A stretch of DNA of 64,000 nucleotides from Polyodon spathula (GCF_017654505.1 NC_054535.1:48010848-48074847); one strand, 5' to 3'. Counted from the stretch's first letter, positions 21,298-31,770 are shown. Program-made: numbers and translations. Notes: generated by a model not told the origin, from the sequence alone.

Positions 21298-23757
21298 ATG
21301 GATCCAGCTACAGTTTTGGCGATGTTTAGGGAGCAGGAGGAGAAGCGAGAGGAGAGGGAAGCACGGCACCAGGAACAGCTCTCCCAGTTCTTTGGTCAGC
21401 TGGTAGAGAAAATCTCGACACCAGCGGCGGAAACAGCGGTTGCCCGGATGTTTTCTTCACAACCAAAGCTACAGAAGATGACTCCGGAAGATGATCCTGA
21501 GGCGTTCTTGGTCACCTTTGAGAGAGTGGCAGAAGCAGCAGGGTGGCCCAAGGAACACTGGGCCATGAAATTGGAACCCTGTTTGACAGGACACGCGCAA
21601 GCAGCGTATAGAGCCTTGATGGCCTCGGAGGCCGCGGATTATATAAAAGTAAAAGAAGCCATTCTCTCACGCCTCGGGATCACGGAAGAAACATACCGGC
21701 GCCGTTTCCGGGAATACCAGCTGTCCAAGGGGGTGCGGCCCAGGGTTGCGGGACAGTATCTCCTGGATCAGTGCACCCGGTGGCTGCAACCGGAAGAACA
21801 CACACCCCAAGAACTGGTGCAGAAGATCGCTATAGAGCAGTTCGCCTCCATACTACCGCCAGGAAATCGGGAGTGGGTTAAAAGGAATCAACCTACCACT
21901 CTCGAGAAGGCCATCATCCTGGCGGAGGCTTATGAGGATGCGAATGAAGGCGCCGCCTCTGACCCCACTCCTGCGCCTAAACTAACCAGGACCAACCCAT
22001 CAGTGAAGCCCAGAGGAGGTAACCAGACCTTCAGACCATGGAGGTCGAGGTTAGCCCCATCTTGGGCGAGAGAAAAAACCCCTAACCTGTCAGTCACCGA
22101 CTCACAGGACAAGCAAACCCCGTTGGTGCCTTCTACCCCAGTTTGTTACCGATGCAATGAGCCCGGACATATAGCCAGGGATTGTCCGATGATGGAGGTA
22201 GACCTGGCAAGAAGATCCTGGTCGGCAGTAACAGGTAAGAACACTGGGGAATGTTGGGAGGGCCCTTATCAATTAAGAGTACAGGTCGGGGATAAGAGTA
22301 CTAATGCATTTGCAGACTCTGGGTGTGCACAAACATTGATTCGACAAGCTCTTTTGGAGGGGGTAACCTGGGAGCCACAGGGTAAAGTGGCTATCTCATG
22401 TATCCATGGAGAAACTCGGGTTTATCCCACCACTAAAGTTAGACTTACTGTTGATGGTTACTCAGCTTACGTTAAAGTGGCTGTAGCGCAATGTTTACCA
22501 TACCCTGTTCTCCTGGGAAGAGACTGGCCGTTTTTTGATCGTATTTTAGGTCGGGAAATGGTCTTAGTTTCTACCAGGGGACAATCTAAGCAACGGGAGA
22601 AAACAATTGGCGAGATTTTCCCGTTACAATCCGACCTGTTTAACCCTAAAATCCGCCCGAGAAAAACAAAGAGAGAGCGCAGGGTGGAAAAATATGAGGG
22701 AACTCTGAGACGACAAGGGGAGGGGTCTGACTCAAAGGTAAACCAATCTTGTAAACGGCAGGGTAAAGGAGTAGGTGTTCAGTGTGACCGGGGCTGCGAG
22801 GTTACTGATGTGGAAGGTCACATAATAAAAGACACTCCTCTCAGCGTACCTAATCATTGGGACCGAGATATTGACCTGGGCTATGAACAACAAAATGATC
22901 CCACATTACAGTATGCTTGGAAACAGGTTAGATATGTTGAGGGGAAGGATATGCAGGAAGGACAACCGGTGGTATTTCCGCATTTTTCTGTATCTGGGCA
23001 CTTATTATATAGAATAACCCGGGCTCCCGGGACGGGACAGCTCGTAAAACAGTTATTGGTTCCTAGGCCTTTTCAGTCAGAAGTCATGAGATTGGCGCAT
23101 GACATTCCATTTTCAGGTCATTTGGGAACTGAAAAGACTCAGGAACGAATTCTGGCCCGTTTTTTTTGGCCTGGGGTTTATGGTCTTGTGCGGAAGTATG
23201 TATCTGAGTGTCCGGAATGTCAATTAGCTGCCCCTAAGTTAGTTCGCCCCGCACCTCTGGTCTCACTGCCAATTATTGGAGTACCGTTTGAGAGGATTGG
23301 TGTAGATTTAGTAGGCCCTCTGGAGGGAACAGAGTCAGGATATCGGTATATTTTGGTAGTAGTGGACTACGCAACACGATATCCAGAAGCTGTTCCCTTA
23401 CGCTCTATGAGTGCAGAAGTAGTAGCAAATGAATTGGTTAAAATATTTTCTAGGGTGGGAATCCCGAAAGAAATTCTCACTGATCAGGGCACTAATTTTA
23501 TGTCTGGCTGTATTCAGCAATTATACAAATTATTGAAAGTCCGTTCAATTCGAACCTCAGTTTTTCATCCTCAAACGGATGGGCTTGTTGAACGATTTAA
23601 TCAGACTTTAAAAAGTATGTTGCGCCGCTTTGTAGATCAGGAGAAACGTAATTGGGCTAAACTGCTTCCCTACTTGCTCTACCATAATCCTCAACGGGGT
23701 TCTCTCCGTTTGAGCTCTTGTACGGTCGGCAGCCACGGGGTATCTTGGATCTCATAA
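21298..23757 (+). CDS. Gag-protease-integrase polyprotein (Gmr1-type)
   Basis: A single open frame without a stop between gag and pol. The start at 21298 (MDPATVLAMFREQEEKREER) follows the LTR by 19 bp; an in-frame ATG at 21280 is less likely. Residues about 1-30 form a charged helical start. The capsid-like region (DPEAFLVTFERVAEAAGW) resembles retrotransposon gag. A CCHC zinc knuckle lies at residues ~283-296 (CYRCNEPGHIARDC). The protease active site ADSGCAQTL is at residue ~340. The integrase has a zinc-finger region (HDIPFSGHLGTEKT and CPECQ) and catalytic acids at 23305 (VDLVGP), 23482 (LTDQGTNF) and 23590 (LVERFNQ), 35 residues apart for the last pair. Near 23685-23700 a small deletion shifts the frame, so the protein ends in an unrelated tail at 23757. 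Made as one polyprotein in the family; here broken. Confidence 0.9.
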   Translation: MDPATVLAMFREQEEKREEREARHQEQLSQFFGQLVEKISTPAAETAVARMFSSQPKLQKMTPEDDPEAFLVTFERVAEAAGWPKEHWAMKLEPCLTGHAQAAYRALMASEAADYIKVKEAILSRLGITEETYRRRFREYQLSKGVRPRVAGQYLLDQCTRWLQPEEHTPQELVQKIAIEQFASILPPGNREWVKRNQPTTLEKAIILAEAYEDANEGAASDPTPAPKLTRTNPSVKPRGGNQTFRPWRSRLAPSWAREKTPNLSVTDSQDKQTPLVPSTPVCYRCNEPGHIARDCPMMEVDLARRSWSAVTGKNTGECWEGPYQLRVQVGDKSTNAFADSGCAQTLIRQALLEGVTWEPQGKVAISCIHGETRVYPTTKVRLTVDGYSAYVKVAVAQCLPYPVLLGRDWPFFDRILGREMVLVSTRGQSKQREKTIGEIFPLQSDLFNPKIRPRKTKRERRVEKYEGTLRRQGEGSDSKVNQSCKRQGKGVGVQCDRGCEVTDVEGHIIKDTPLSVPNHWDRDIDLGYEQQNDPTLQYAWKQVRYVEGKDMQEGQPVVFPHFSVSGHLLYRITRAPGTGQLVKQLLVPRPFQSEVMRLAHDIPFSGHLGTEKTQERILARFFWPGVYGLVRKYVSECPECQLAAPKLVRPAPLVSLPIIGVPFERIGVDLVGPLEGTESGYRYILVVVDYATRYPEAVPLRSMSAEVVANELVKIFSRVGIPKEILTDQGTNFMSGCIQQLYKLLKVRSIRTSVFHPQTDGLVERFNQTLKSMLRRFVDQEKRNWAKLLPYLLYHNPQRGSLRLSSCTVGSHGVSWIS

Positions 23758-25643
23758 GAGAAGGCTGGGAAGAACAGTCAAAAGACTCTAAAAATATAGT
23801 GAAATATGTATTACAGCTACGCGATCGCTTAGAATTAATCGGTCGATTGGCACATGACAATCTCAAAGTGGCACAGCAGAAGCAGCAGCAAAGCTACAAT
23901 AAAAATGCAAGAATTAGGAACTTTCGACCTGGAGACAAAGTGTTGTTGTTGTTGCCCTCATCGGAATCTAAGTTGTTTGCTAAATGGCAGGTTCCCTTTG
24001 AGGTCATTCGAGCAATTGGAAAAGTTAATTATGAGATCCGACAGCCTGGGCGTCGGAAGGAAAATCAAATTTATCATGTTAATCTCCTCAAACCGTGGAA
24101 AGAACGGGAGGTCCATTTTATATCTCCCGAACAGGAGGGAGAGGACTATGGACCCTCAATTGAGCCAGTATCAGCAGCTGGGGTTCCGATGGGGGAACAA
24201 TTAACTCCTGATCAACGCAAAGAGGTAAGCAATTTAATCAAAATGTTTGGTGATGTGTTTTCTAACGTGCCTGGAAGAACGCATTTGATTGAACATGCTA
24301 TTATCACTCCGCCAGGTCTGAGAGTTAGACAGAGACCGTATCGCATTCCAGAAAGTCGGAGAGATTCTGTCCGGAGGGAGGTGGAGTGTATGTTGAAACT
24401 TGGGATAATTGAACCTTCCCGAAGTGAGTGGTGTAGCCCAATTGTACCAATAGACAAACCAGATGGGTCACTACGGTTATGTATAGACTTTAGGAGGGTG
24501 AATGCTATCTCTAAGTTTGATGCATATCCCATGCCTCGGGTAGATGAACTCTTAGACAGGCTGGGGCGAGCTCGGTTTATTTCAACTTTGGATCTGACGA
24601 AAGGATACTGGCAAATTCCATTAGCAAAAGCCTCTCGTGAGAAAACGGCATTCTCAACCCCAGATGGTCTTTTTCAATTTTGTACTATGCCGTTCGGACT
24701 TCATGGAGCTCCCGCAACTTTCCAGAGACTGATGGACAGGGTATTACAACCTCATCGAGAGTATGCAGCTGCATATATCGATGATGTAGTCATATACAGT
24801 TCTTCCTGGAAAGAACATTTGAGTAGATTAAAAGCCGTCCTACAGTCTCTGAGGAAGGCGGGGCTCACAGCGAACATGGCAAAGTGCGCTATTGGAAAAG
24901 AAGAAACAAAATATTTAGGTTTCATAATGGGTAAGGGTAGAGTGAAACCGTTGGTTTCAAAAGTCCAGGCTTTGTTGGATTCACCGGTACCTACCACAAA
25001 AACCCAGGTGAGATCATTGTTGGGATTGGCTGGTTATTACCGCCGCTTTATTCCACACTTTTCCACTATAGCCGCCCCTCTCGCTGATCTCACTAAAAAG
25101 AACGCTCCAAATAAAATTAAGTGGAGTGCAGAGTGTCAGACAGCCTTTGAATCTATTAAAACTAATTTGAGTCAGGCCCCAGCATTAGTAAGCCCGGATT
25201 TCAGCCGAGAGTTCATCCTTCAGACCGATGCATCACAGACTGGTCTGGGGGCGGTTCTGTCCCAGGAAAAAAATGGTATAGAACACCCGATATTATATAT
25301 TAGTCGGAAGTTACTGCCGAGAGAACAAAGGTACTCTGTGGTAGAGAAAGAATGCCTGGCAGTAAAATGGGCGGTGGAGTCCTTAAAATACTATCTTCTG
25401 GGACGACCCTTTGTACTCATCACAGATCACGCCCCTTTAAAGTGGTTAGACACAATGAAGGATTCAAACGCTAGGATTACGCGGTGGTACCTGGCGCTCC
25501 AACCCTTCGCCTTTCAAATAAGGCATCGTGCAGGTAAGTTACATCAAAACGCTGATTTTTTTTTCCCGGGAGGGAGGGGAAAAGGAGGGGTTAGAGGTTT
25601 CCGAGTGTTCCTTCGGCTCCACTCTGAGGGGTGGGATATGTGA
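23718..25643 (+). CDS. Integrase C-terminus, reverse transcriptase and RNase H (Gmr1-type)
   Basis: This frame overlaps the end of the first and continues its pol. It starts in the integrase tail (ELLYGRQPRG; FRPGDKVLLLLP at ~residues 71-82), then has a linker. The reverse transcriptase (~residues 200-400) shows PYRIPESRRDSVRREVECML, DLTKGYWQIPL and the catalytic YIDD at 24774-24785. RNase H follows with acids in LQTDASQTGLGAVLSQ (25227), VEKECLAVKWA (25350) and LITDHAPLKWL (25435). A run of nine T at 25556-25564 seems to carry one extra T: the expected NAD-x-x-SR ending is lost in this frame and recovered in the next. The ATG at 23718 is just the first Met after the frame break, not a natural start. 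Enzyme roles: copying element RNA into DNA and removing the RNA strand. Confidence 0.9.
   Translation: MYGRQPRGILDLIREGWEEQSKDSKNIVKYVLQLRDRLELIGRLAHDNLKVAQQKQQQSYNKNARIRNFRPGDKVLLLLPSSESKLFAKWQVPFEVIRAIGKVNYEIRQPGRRKENQIYHVNLLKPWKEREVHFISPEQEGEDYGPSIEPVSAAGVPMGEQLTPDQRKEVSNLIKMFGDVFSNVPGRTHLIEHAIITPPGLRVRQRPYRIPESRRDSVRREVECMLKLGIIEPSRSEWCSPIVPIDKPDGSLRLCIDFRRVNAISKFDAYPMPRVDELLDRLGRARFISTLDLTKGYWQIPLAKASREKTAFSTPDGLFQFCTMPFGLHGAPATFQRLMDRVLQPHREYAAAYIDDVVIYSSSWKEHLSRLKAVLQSLRKAGLTANMAKCAIGKEETKYLGFIMGKGRVKPLVSKVQALLDSPVPTTKTQVRSLLGLAGYYRRFIPHFSTIAAPLADLTKKNAPNKIKWSAECQTAFESIKTNLSQAPALVSPDFSREFILQTDASQTGLGAVLSQEKNGIEHPILYISRKLLPREQRYSVVEKECLAVKWAVESLKYYLLGRPFVLITDHAPLKWLDTMKDSNARITRWYLALQPFAFQIRHRAGKLHQNADFFFPGGRGKGGVRGFRVFLRLHSEGWDM
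25626..25638 (+). promoter_or_regulatory. Polypurine tract of the Gmr1-type element
   Basis: Purine-rich gaggggtgggata sits immediately before the 3' LTR, the position where plus-strand DNA synthesis is primed. A second purine-rich tract lies at 25569-25592. Confidence 0.6.
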
Positions 25644-26230
25644 TGAGTCAAAGGGGTTTCGGTCTGCAATTCAGCCTCCCAACAGTAGAAGGCATCAAAC
25701 CAACTCGGGACTTCCCTTACCAAGGTCTTGTGACCATGACAAAAGTCATCTTTTTGAGGGGCGGCACCTTGGTGAGGGGCGGAAGTACGAGTATGTAAAT
25801 TCCAGCCACTGGAGTCAAGTGAAATTAAGGATACCTGTCAGTTTGGGATTGGTGATCCACTGACTACCGGGGCGGGGTTTGCATACTAAAGGGAACGTGC
25901 TACTGTGTTCGGGGTTGGTCCTAAGGAATAGAGGCGGGGGAAAAAAGGCTGGAGGGAAGTACGTGGGAGTTTGGACTGTGTCACGAACGGAGGCCTTACT
26001 AACATGGCTCTTTTCTGTTTTGATTCCTTTTTGTTTTATTTTTGGATTTAATCAGAGCGCGAAGAGGACTAAGAGGCTTCCGTTCCTTTATTTTTGATTA
26101 CTCCAGCACTCCCTCCCTCACATTCTTCTTTATTATTTTTCTTTTTTTTTCCGTGTAATATTAAATAAAATTTTAATTTTTACACGTAAATCACTGTCTG
26201 GAAAATCCATTTTTACTCACACGCCTCACA
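25639..26230 (+). repeat. 3' LTR of the Gmr1-type element
   Basis: 592 bp, the same ends as the 5' LTR and few substitutions. It keeps the block missing from the 5' copy. A TTTTATTTTTGGATTTAA segment precedes the T-rich and AATAAA-rich end. Confidence 0.93.
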
Positions 26231-26519
26231 AACCCCCTTCAATCTGCTCAGCATTACATGTCTGCAGCCCTCCACCTTGTTCAAAAGCTCCTATTCTACA
26301 GCCTGCTCAGCATCTTCAATCCTCTGCGCCCAGATTCGAATAATCATAGCCCTTCAATCAAAACCTGGCTCTCATGGTCCGTGCTAGGGATTCTTTCCAA
26401 CTCCCTCCAGTCTCTCCATATTCAGCATTCCGTCTGACCCTCTGTGGGATTCTTAAGAGCTTTCCCCCTGCTTCACCTTCCCGTCTGTCTGTATCAAAAT
26501 ATATTCTCCATTTGCTAAT

Positions 26520-26867
26520 TTCCACTCTTCTGAAAAGCCACTTCTCCCCCTACAATGATTTACCCATGGAGATCAACTGCCTCTCTGCCACCTTCCATGC
26601 TTACTCCATCACTTGGCTGCATACCTCAGGACGGATCAATTCAGCGTGGACGGTCCGCTCACACGTCAAGTATCAAGTTCCCTATCTCCCTTTTTAAGGT
26701 ATCTCCACAGCAGGAACCCCCCCCCCCCCAAATCCCCTCCTCAGACCATCTGTTCATTGATTCCTTTCACTTCTATCATCACCTCCTTGCATGGCTCCCT
26801 CCTCTCCACCCTCTCCTCCAGAGCAGGCCTCCCTCCTCTCCTCCAAAGCAGGCCCCCCCCCCCCCAC

Positions 26868-26902
<35 letters not shown>

Positions 26903-27600
26903 AGCCTGATCATGAATGTGGGGGAACTGGTCCTCCTCTGCAGTGGATTCCTACATTCATTCATCCTTCCCTGATATAGTTGCTGCACCTTCTAAAAATG
27001 CTAGAATCATCTCTACTCTTTGGAAAGGCTGCTTCTCCCCCTACGAGAATCTACTCATGGAGACCATCTGCCTCACAGCCTTCTTTGGCTTTCTCAGAAG
27101 CTCAGAATTCACAGTTTCCTCAGCTTCTTGCTTCCCCTCGGTGGGTATTCGTTTATGTGACCTCTATTTCCAACTCCTATTTTCTTATTTGGCTGCGCAC
27201 TTCAAAGACAGACCAACTCCGGCGCGGTCAATTCATTCAGCTTTCAAGGACCAAGTCTGCTCTCTGCCCTTTTCAGCAATGTCAAGGTATCTCTCATGCA
27301 GGAAACCCTCCCGGACCCTCCATTCATCAATTCTTCCAGATCTATTGTCACTTGTCTCTTGTTCTCAACCCACCTCTCTACCCTCCTCTCCAGAACAGGC
27401 CTCCCTCCTCAGCTATTCACCCCATTCCTTCCGTATCGGTGCAGCCACCTCTGCTGCAAGGGCCAGCATCAATCAGAGCCTGATCAAGACCATGGGGCGC
27501 GGTCCTGTTCTGCAGTGGATTCTTATGTTCATTCATCTCCCTCCGACATAGTTGCAGCCCATTCCAAAATTGCTAGTATTCCTGAATTGGGGGCTACCTG
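26520..27600 (+). pseudogene. Tyrosine recombinase pseudogene with partial tandem duplication
   Basis: Read across frames, 27015-27550 encodes LWKGCFSPYENLLMETICLT then FFGFLRSSEFTVSS, and near 27416-27450 SPHSFRIGAATSAARASI, the H-x-x-R block of DIRS-like tyrosine recombinases. It ends in VDSYVHSS with the candidate catalytic Tyr at 27529-27531. A homologous but worse-preserved copy lies upstream: SHFSPYNDLPMEINCL at ~26538-26585 and VDSYIHSS with Tyr at 26950-26952, separated by long C tracts. The repeat unit is about 500-580 bp and a third partial start follows at ~27545. Several frameshifts make both copies non-functional. The enzyme class cuts and rejoins DNA through a phosphotyrosine; this family call comes from motif memory. 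Confidence 0.65.
26853..26902. repeat. Poly-C tracts
   Basis: Two C runs (26853-26865 and 26869-26902) inside the recombinase pseudogene. Length at such runs is unreliable in both replication and sequencing. The proline-rich open frames over it are artefacts of the run. Confidence 0.95.
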
Positions 27601-28251
27601 TCTGCCAGAGCCACTAGAGGTTTTCCCCTAATTAGCTTCAAGGGGTTTTTTCTTCTCCACTGAGCTGCAGGTATACACATAGTCATATCCTACTAAATTT
27701 ACTAACCATTCTCCTGTTTGTCCTTCTAGTCTTTTGTTTATGTTTTGCGCTGGCATGTGCTCTTTTGTTTGTCTCAAGGTGTGGGTGATTTGGTGAAGTG
27801 CCGGGGGTCCGTCCTTTTGGGGGGCAAGTGATCATCACTTCCCCGACCTCAGGGCAGGCTTCAGCCTCCCTTGACCTTCAGGGGGGTTCTCACCGTGTGA
27901 GTCATAGCGGACCCCCAGCCACACTCTGTTCTTTCGCAGCTCCTGCGCTTATCTTGCCTCACTCAGGCTGTTCTATACTCTGTCTCAATTCGGGACGTGG
28001 CTACTCATGCTCGAGTCCCATACTAACCTCTATGCCTTGTTCTTATCTCAGGTCCCAGGCAGCGTGAAGTCTCGGCCAATTGGGGGTCTAACGAGCGCCC
28101 CTTTACAGAAGTCTCAGATGCTGGGTACCTCTCCCTCTCTACCGCCTTTCGTGTCCCAGTAGATTGCGGTCACTGATGTTGTATTTTAAATATCTCTCCC
28201 ACTCTCCTCCATACACCCACCCAGCACTCTCTCGCTCTCCTCCGTACACCC

Positions 28252-29334
28252 ACCCAGAGCAAGGAGAGCTGCCAGCTTAAATACCGTGGCGATAATCTGC
28301 ACGAATACCGAGGTGCACAATCTGCACGAGTTTACTAATTGTGTGACTGCCGGTTAGTTTAGCAACGCACTACCCGACAGCTACACATTACCACAAGTTT
28401 TTTAATCATTCCTGGTATAGGACGAGTTATTCCCCTCGCCTCTTCCAGAACACATCTAAATAAAAACAAAATAATAACAAAACTAACATGGCTACAGCGT
28501 CATTTATAACAACAAATACAATAAATAAATCATAATACATAAATAACACATGGGCGGAGGGAGAGAGTCTGTTCTAAAAATAAACAAACAATACATTTAA
28601 TCAGGGTTTTTCCTACTGCCCAGCTACAAGCAATAACATATAAGCCATGTATCTTTTACTCGATAATGCTCGTAGAGACAAGGTTGGTCGCACACTCAAA
28701 AATATCTTATTCTTTTAGACTAGACCGTTAATAATTACATCCATATAGATCGTGTACTCAGTGTTTTTTTTTTTTAAAAAAAAAGTTTTTCCCCCCAATT
28801 TGGAATGCCAATTATGTTTTTTCTCCTCATGGCAGCGAGTTTCCACACAGCACAGATGCTCTGAAACATTTTTATTTTTTTATTTTATTATTTCAGGTAC
28901 AGTCATTTCTTTTATAAAATATTTTCTGTAAATAGTTAATAAACCTCCTATGAGGGGAATGTTTCTCTTTGTTCAGGAACTCACAATGGATTAAACAAAA
29001 CAGTTCTAACATTTAACTGTAAAATATAATTATATTTTATATATAATTATCATAATTATAATTATAATTATTCACAGAATGTTAGAATGACAATTGTTTG
29101 AATGCTAAACCTGTGCTGTTTACTAGAGGACAGTATTCTATTTTTGTTCATTTTGAATATGCTGTCATTAGAATACAATCATTTCTAACAAAACCATTTT
29201 CTATTTACTGTTTATTTTTCATAGTGGTGTGAGAAGGAAAATGTCTTTATTTTAAATTACTTGTTTACTGTATGTATTTTGTTATTAATATATGTTGAAT
29301 GACTACAGGTTTTATATCTTTTATTTTAACTACT
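28252..29334. other. No recognised gene
   Basis: GC-balanced to 28440, then AT-rich with T and A runs at 28766-28783. No coding or mobile-element signature was established. Confidence 0.35.
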
Positions 29335-29913
29335 TGTGGCAAAGTGATTAAGTGGATATAGATGCAGAAGTGAAAAGTCAAAGTGTCAAAGAGAGTTATA
29401 ATCCAGCTGGAAACTGATTTTATTGTGTCCAGATCTAGTGACCAAATAAAATTGCACGGCATAAATAACACCAGGTTGCAGTCGGGTTGCTGGTCCTTGG
29501 CGACAGTCTAGTAATTTACAATTACAATTGAATTGTAATTGTAAGAAATTGCATACAAACAAATAAAACACTCACAAAACATTATTTGTCACAGGGTCTC
29601 TCACAGTCCTTACAGGTTAAAACTCAAACGAAAGCGAAGGAACAGATTACAATTCTCCGTCCCCTTTTATGCTGTCACTCATGACCCCTTGATAAATGAG
29701 TGCAACCGCCTCTCCAGTCTGCAGGTGCCACGTCATTTCCATTTTGTGTCAATGCGTTATTGCAACGGAGTCTCGCCCCCTTCCTGGCTGGCTGACTTTC
29801 CTTGAATCCTAGGAAAGAACTGTCAGACCAGCCCGTCCAAGGAACTTGCTGCTTAGTGCCCTCGCAGGTCAGGAGGGAGAGTTATAAAAAAGAATCATTG
29901 TATTTCTATCACA
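29335..29913 (-). mobile_element. Solo-LTR-like repeat, family A copy 1
   Basis: On the minus strand it starts TGTGATAGAAATACAATG (from 29913) and ends CTTTGCCACA (29335). A 7-bp perfect stem (plus-strand cactcat 29676-29682 and atgagtg 29696-29702) stands just upstream of CATAAAAGGGG on the minus strand. Flanks are ctact and ttact, a 5-bp duplication with one transition. The sequence is homologous to 34165-34919. There is no coding capacity. Confidence 0.7.
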
Positions 29914-30717
29914 TTACTGTACACTGAATAATGTGTTAAATATATCATTATATGAACACAATATTCTACAACAGTGTAATGGAGACTGCGGCAACCTGAA
30001 CTGAACGTCTTCCGATCTCACAAGCCTAAAGCCAGAATCACTGTTACGCTGAGCAGTCCAGAGCAGAGGAGGGCGGGCTACTGATCCCGGAGAACAGAGA
30101 CCATCCCTGCCTTATCCACTCTGAATGTGCTTGGTGTCTGGCCAGTAGGGTTCGCCGTTGCATGATGAGGAGAGGAAATTCCCATCCCACCCCAGGAGCA
30201 TCGGAGCCAATGTGATGCCCCCCTCAGGGTCCCCAGGAGAATGTGACCTTTTTGCACAGCCTGGACATGAAGTGGAGCCATCCAAGCTGTGTGACTCATC
30301 CTGCGCTCCCAACGGCAGTGCTTGAACTGGATGAGCCACTTGGGGACCCCCACATGAAGTGGTTTTAACACAGAGATGGTAAACTTGCACTGGGTTCTTA
30401 CAACTCACAATTGTCACGATAACACACACTTCTGCTCGACTCCTGCACACCTTCTCCTGAGGTACAAACAAAGAGCCTCAAATAGATTTTCTTAATTGAA
30501 TAATCCCTATGCAACTGACTTAGATTACACACACCTGTAAGCATTAACAACCAGTTTACCAAAATGAGCCAGCAAGTATTAACCCTTCCCCCAACGACCT
30601 CTGGTGGACATTTACAAAATTGTAGTCAATTTCAAAGGATTTTCAGGAAACACTGCTCTTTTCATTCTTAGGCTGACATACACATTTTAAACCATCTTTC
30701 CCCTTATTATATCACTA
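29914..30717. other. GC-richer segment, possible dispersed repeat
   Basis: 30060-30480 is markedly GC-richer than its surroundings and its overlapping minus-strand open frames lack domains. It may be a dispersed repeat, but I could not identify ends. Confidence 0.3.
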
Positions 30718-31517
30718 TAGAGGTCTGCACAGGTACCCGGAAACCTGTGGGCTCACAGAGTTTTAGATTACCCGAACCAAACCGGGTCTCTTTTTACTAC
30801 TCGGCTATTGATTATTAATGATTTATCAACACTTATTGCACAGATATAGTTTCTTACAAAAAAGATAAAATAAGTAGCTTTTATTTAAAAATAAATAAAC
30901 AAATAACTAAAGTATTGTGAGCAGTGTACCCCCAAAAAACAGACTGAAAACCATAAAATATATATTTACTGTATTTTAATGAAGTAGGTTTACTAAGGAA
31001 AAGCATACATACTCCAAAATGCATAAGGTGCAAAGTGCAAAATTCAATAAGTATGAGAAAAACATTACTCATAATGCTTTGCTTGGATGCCATGTTAATG
31101 TAAGACTGAAATATTTACGTTCATTTATCAGTTCAGGTTTTGAGGACTGCACCTTTAAGTTTAGTTTTAAACTACTGTGTTTGCCAACGAGAGACCGGTG
31201 AACAGTAAGGTTAGAAAAACCAGATGTGACAAAAAGGGATAAACAGGAAAAGCGAGAGAAAGAGAAAGAGCAGTAAGATATACTCCTTGCATATACTTTT
31301 GTTTTGTGTAAACTACGCTGTGCTCCGATTGAGAAAATAAATAAAATCTCCATTATTGGAACCCTTGCATTGCCCTGAATTAATGAAAGTACAACATTAC
31401 ATCATCAACAACAACAACGGCAGAATATGGTCAATAGATGTCGCAAAGAATCCCTTAGCATGAAGTGCATTTAACGTAACTATTCAAACTGAGAGATTAT
31501 TATTATTATTATTATTA

Positions 31518-31557
<40 letters not shown>

Positions 31558-31763
31558 TTGATGGTTCCAGTGCTGAAAAAGGTTACACAAGTCTACAGAT
31601 CTGAAGGGACTAAATGTATATGTACTACATAGTCTTTAAATATGTATCATGCACTTAAAACATAAAGATCTTTTATTATTCATTACCCGAGAAAGACCCG
31701 GGTATCCAGGTATTTTTCACAGCGGGTACCCGGTTCTGGATTTTCTACCCGTGCCGACCTCTT
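30718..31763. mobile_element. hAT-type MITE
   Basis: The left end TAGAGGTCTGCACAGGTACC matches the inverted right end TAAGAGGTCGGCACGGGTA. Such RAGAGGTCNGCAC ends are typical of hAT elements. The interior carries a (TTA)n tract (31497-31557) and no transposase. The 8-bp flanks are not clearly duplicated. Confidence 0.65.
31497..31557. repeat. (TTA)n microsatellite
   Basis: About 20 TTA units with one interruption near 31519. Confidence 0.95.
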
Positions 31764-31770
31764 ATATATA

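Larger units (their letters stand above)
20735..26230 (+). mobile_element. Gmr1-type Ty3/gypsy retrotransposon, near full length
   Basis: A 5.5-kb element with direct LTRs (20735-21278 and 25639-26230) beginning TGTGATGAG and ending CTCACA. It is flanked by a perfect 5-bp duplication, aaccc, at 20730-20734 and 26231-26235. The interior encodes gag, protease, integrase, then reverse transcriptase and RNase H. Integrase ahead of reverse transcriptase is the arrangement described for Gmr1-like deuterostome elements, unlike ordinary Ty3/gypsy. The LTRs are very similar apart from one block indel, so the insertion is young, but at least two frame lesions are present. Confidence 0.93.
26236..28180 (+). 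mobile_element. Tyrosine-recombinase element, 3' half (DIRS/Crypton-like)
   Basis: Continuation of the element broken by the Gmr1 insertion. It holds a decayed tyrosine recombinase (26520-27600), long C runs, a 15-bp palindrome aagtgatcatcactt at 27828-27842 and inverted GGGGGTCC/GGACCCCC text at 27804-27914. Near 28192-28251 a ~35-bp unit (ctctcctccatacacccacc) is repeated in tandem at its edge. The terminus was not defined. Confidence 0.5.

Noticed and set aside
21089..21406. Open frame crossing the 5' LTR into gag
   Set aside because: Out of frame with gag and mostly LTR; a shadow.
26555..26988. Proline- and glycine-rich open frames on both strands
   Set aside because: They are translations of poly-C/poly-G tracts inside a decayed recombinase; no conserved domain.
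30078..30471. Protein-coding gene in the GC-rich segment at 30.1-30.5 kb
   Set aside because: Two overlapping minus-strand frames without a domain; more like a dispersed repeat.
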